This document shows, piece by piece, positions 60,985 through 64,000 of a DNA stretch of 64,000 nucleotides. The notes beneath the pieces were generated by a model, which was not told where the DNA came from, ran no database searches, and saw nothing but the letters and a program-made list of their open reading frames with translations. Within the stretch, counting starts at the first letter, position 1. Every line of letters starts with the position of its first letter. Source of the DNA: Nissolia schottii (Eukaryota; Streptophyta; Magnoliopsida; Fabales; Fabaceae); NCBI GenBank assembly GCA_003254905.1, contig QANU01028958.1, positions 151,447 to 215,446 on the forward strand. Reading direction: 5' to 3'. The position numbers were made by a program, and so were the translations under genes.

Positions 60985-61198
60985 GTTACGTATACACCTA
61001 ATTTTATACACCCATACATACATCATTAATAATGCACAAACTTTATTTTCATGAGTGCACAAACATTACAAACTTATAGATGACATTATCAATTATATTT
61101 AATTAAGTGCACAAACATTACAAGCATTAAAATATAAACTTTATGTATATAAGTATAAAGTGTATGTATGGTGTATATTTTTTTAGTGTACGTGTAAC
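60985..61198. mobile_element. MITE, copy 2 of a pair with 18410-18620, in DLK2 upstream region
   Basis: The left end GTTACGTATACACCTAATTT and inverted right end GTTACACGTACACTAAAAAA form imperfect terminal inverted repeats. GTGCACAAACATTACAA occurs twice inside. The element ends only about 75 bp before the DLK2 TATA box, so it lies in the proximal promoter. No coding capacity. Confidence 0.75.
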
Positions 61199-61272
61199 AC
61201 GACTCTTGCCTAAAAGTTATTGAACGCGTAGCATTCTTGTATGGCTAGTACTGCTTGTCATTCTTTATGAGC

Positions 61273-61395
61273 TATAAATAAGGACCAAACCAACAGCCAA
61301 TAAAACCACACACCCTGCTCTAGAGAGTACCACTACCTTGTAGCTTCTTCAGCTCTGTTTCCTCACAGAACCAAAACCAAAACCAAAACAAAAAG
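61273..61395 (+). promoter_or_regulatory. DLK2 TATA box and 5'UTR
   Basis: TATAAATA at 61273-61280 is placed 116 bp before the ATG, implying a start of transcription near 61305. The leader ends in a run of CCAAAA repeats directly before AAAAAGATG. Confidence 0.65.
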
Positions 61396-64000
61396 ATGTT
61401 ACCAGAAAAGTGCCTGGCATCATCCCTGAACGCCAGAACACAAGGATCAGGTAGAGAGACCGTAGTCTTCGCGCACGGCTACGGCACAGACCAGTCCATA
61501 TGGGACAGGGTCACTCCTTTCTTCGCAGGCTACCGCTTGGTTCTCTTTGATTGGCCTTTCTCCGGCGCCGTGAAGGACCACAGCCTCTACGACCCGGCGA
61601 GGTACGAGTCTCTGGACCCCTTCGCCGACGACTTGATCGCCCTGATGGATGAGATGGGATTCAAGGATGTGAGCTTTGTTGGCCATTCCATGTCTGCCAT
61701 GATTGGTTGCTTGGCTTCTATTAAGAGGCCTGACCTCTTTAACAGGCTTCTTCTACTCTGTGCTTCCCCAAGGTACATACTTCCTCTTCCTCCTTTTCTC
61801 TTCCCTAAGCAAACAAAGTCTCTAATTAGATATTGAATAAGCAAACTAAAAATCAGTTGTTCATAAGATTATTGAATCATGCATTAAATATTGTCTAATT
61901 TCTCATAAATGATAAAGAATAAATATTATTCCTTATATAATTTAAAAGATATTTAAAATGACATTTTATTTTATGATCATACAAAGATTTCTCTTATCAT
62001 TATTTACTTGCATTCCAAAAAGATACCTTAAAAAAGACCAAAATATTTAGCAGTGGCAGGTAGAGTCAAGACTTTGTGTCTTTATCTAATGTGTCCATTG
62101 TTAATGTTAATTTTTCATCCACTTAGTACGCATCTTCTTTACTTTTTCTAACTTTGTCCCTCTTTATTGCAGAAATAGGTGCTTTAGAAAAGAAAGAAAG
62201 AAAAAAATGTCTTATTCTGTTGAATCCATTATTTGACATTTTGAGCTATTTCATTAAAAACCATGGTAAAAGTACGAAATAATAATAACTTAAAATAGAA
62301 TAAATAAAACTCCTTTTAGGCCAAAAAAAGCTTCGGCCGGCCATTAGCTTATAAATTTTTTTAACTCTGCTGATAACTGTTTCAGCCAACAACAAATAGT
62401 CGATGATATTACTATCATTATTATTCAATTAGTGCATTTAACTTACTTTATTATTCCGTACACATGTTTACCTAACACTTCTAGATAACTACTCTAAAGT
62501 TTAGGAGGGTTAAAAGTTAACAGTAAAGTTATGTTCCAGTTTATAACACCTAAAACTTATGCCCGGTAAATTTTTCTAACTGGTAGATTGCACTCCTAAA
62601 AGTTTGGCTGGAAAGGAAGTGTACAGTAGTGGTTGTTGTTGTTTTTTCTTTTTAAGGGTACTTGGAATAATTTATCTCCCCAAAATTCCACCTAGGACTC
62701 CATTATCTTGGGACCTATAATTGTAACCAAAAGGGAACAATAACTGATCAATGAATACCATCCACACAACATCAAGGTCCACCTGCAAATTTTTTACTGT
62801 GCAGAAGATTAGGATAGATCATATCCCAAACAAGCAATATATATTTCTTTTCCTATTAAAATGGACCAACCAAAACATGTGGTCTCAATATGATTGGGTG
62901 GGAGGGGAGAAAGTCCAACATTTCTTGTACTATATAGTGCTAATTAATATCATTCTGGGGGCATGGTGGGTTTGTTTGTTGCAACCGGGGGCTTTCATGA
63001 TTCATCCAAAAAGCTTACATAATAGAATAAGGCAAAGGGAGATGGGTCAATTCAATTTAAGGTGAGGTCGCACAGGCTGTAAAAAAACAGAAAAAACAAA
63101 ACTTCACTTTCCCTTCCCACTTTGTTGACCTTAATTATAAAAAAGGCGCACAGAAAAACTTTTTGATAAAATCTAGTTTGGAAGCTTGTTCCTGAATTTC
63201 TAAACCACCAACATTTGCCGGCCAAGTCAGTTTCCATCTAGAAAGTATAGAAAAAAACAATTTGTTAAAGCATATTTCTGGTCTAATGAAGTCGGGATAC
63301 TCACAAAGTTTAAACAATGTTTCATATCCGAAAAAACATTCTTGGAATTTTTTTTTTACAAAAATTATATTGGTTGTTAGTAATTCTCCTGTTCGTTCAA
63401 GGGTCAATGAATATGTCACGTTATTTTGGTTACTAGATTCTAATAAAGTTTATGACTATTTAACCATTTTAATAAACTTTTGCCTGGTTTGATTTCTTTA
63501 TTTTGGTTATAGGTGCCTAAAATAACACACGTGAATTCTTGATTTTAATTTTATTGACATGATTCTACCATTAGTTTTTAAATACAATTTTTTTTTCTAA
63601 CTATTTCTTTTTAAAATAATGAGTAAATCATCATATAAGTCTCCAAAATTAATAATCGACTTCAAATTTGTCCTCAAAGTTCCTTTCAAAGTCCCTAAAG
63701 TTCGCAAAAATTAGTCAAATTAATTCTTCGACAAGACCGACTTATGAAACTTCAGGGACCTCAAGAGGGATATTGCAAAAGCTAGAAGCCAGTTTGAAGT
63801 CGGTTGTCAACTCCAGGGACTAATTTAATGATTTACTATCTTAATTTTATTCCATTTTAAACTATCAAAGAAAAATAAATAAAGATCAATATCCTTGTAA
63901 CTAGTTTTGCATAAAATACAGGTATTTGAACATAGATGACTATGAAGGCGGATTCACAAGTTCAGACATTGAGATGTTAATGAAAAACATAGAGTCCAAC
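61396..64000 (+). CDS. DLK2-type (D14-LIKE2) alpha/beta hydrolase, 5' part, runs off window
   Basis: Exon 1 is 61396-61772 and exon 2 starts at 63922. It is cut by the window end, so about 153 of an expected 265-275 residues are visible. The junction falls after ASP, inside R-Y (phase 2), matching the usual single intron of D14/KAI2 genes. Visible features: the oxyanion-hole HGYG (27-30), FDWPFSGAVKDHSLYDPARY (51-70, the DLK2-like version of this segment) and the nucleophile elbow GHSMS with Ser98. The catalytic Asp and His would lie beyond the window. D14 and KAI2 relatives perceive strigolactones and karrikins. DLK2 is a related hydrolase, light- and KAI2-responsive in Arabidopsis, whose ligand is unsettled. 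The FDW-FSGA-KD segment favours DLK2 over D14 or KAI2. Confidence 0.9.
63622..63837. mobile_element. MITE in DLK2 intron (216 bp)
   Basis: The left end AGTAAATCATCATATAAGTC and the inverted right end AGTAAATCATTAAATTAGTC form imperfect inverted repeats, continuing to a shared CGACTTCAAA about 45 bases in. AGGGACTAA and AGGGACCT motifs recur, as in the 216-bp element in the VIL1 intron. No clear target duplication and no coding capacity. Confidence 0.6.

Overview
This window is nuclear DNA of a flowering plant. It is AT-rich, its genes have GT-AG introns, and transposons of every plant class are present. Protein and repeat content point to a legume, and Glycine is my best guess; that species call is inference. 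Five genes are supported, all on the + strand: a small heavy-metal-associated (HMA) protein (11610-12641), an intronless secreted DUF538 protein (15096-15593), a VRN5/VIL1-type VIN3-like PHD protein (about 24200-31809), the plastid Fe-S carrier HCF101 (34333-42016, 15 exons) and the first exon plus the start of the second exon of a DLK2-type alpha/beta hydrolase (61396 to the window edge).

HMA, VRN5/VIL1, HCF101 and DLK2 are, from memory, neighbours in Arabidopsis (around At3g24450, At3g24440, At3g24430 and At3g24420). The window therefore looks like an ancient collinear block spread out by transposons, with the DUF538 gene as an extra member. The genes do not form a pathway: metal binding, an unknown secreted role, Polycomb silencing linked to vernalization, photosystem I Fe-S assembly, and karrikin/strigolactone-family hydrolase. 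Joined exon phases are consistent throughout, giving 130 aa (HMA), 750 aa (VIL1) and 528 aa (HCF101).

Layout. 1-11600: repeats only, with a MULE-like transposase remnant (3225-3884) next to a tRNA-derived SINE (3023-3205), a 9-bp-TSD MITE family member (6387-7070) and other MITEs. 11610-15593: HMA and DUF538 genes. 15600-24200: intergenic, with a second SINE copy in inverse orientation, a MITE and a Helitron-like end. 24200-31809: VIL1 with a 5'UTR exon and a 4.2-kb first intron. 31810-34200: intergenic. 34200-42016: HCF101, whose introns hold two miniature LTR elements (TRIMs), two RTE-type LINE tails and a duplicated exon fragment. 43299-49463: an essentially full-length but dead L1-type LINE with a perfect 17-bp target-site duplication. 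49480-61260: Helitron end, MULE-type MITE, nested Stowaway-like MITEs, a fold-back element rich in AAACTCG, a CACTA end and long CT/TA microsatellites. 61273-64000: DLK2 promoter, exon 1, a 2.1-kb intron and the start of exon 2.

I found no undescribed multi-gene system. The most interesting local signals are the HCF101 intron that contains a copy of its neighbouring exon and uses a GC donor, the paired transposon families with readable target-site duplications, and the conserved gene order.
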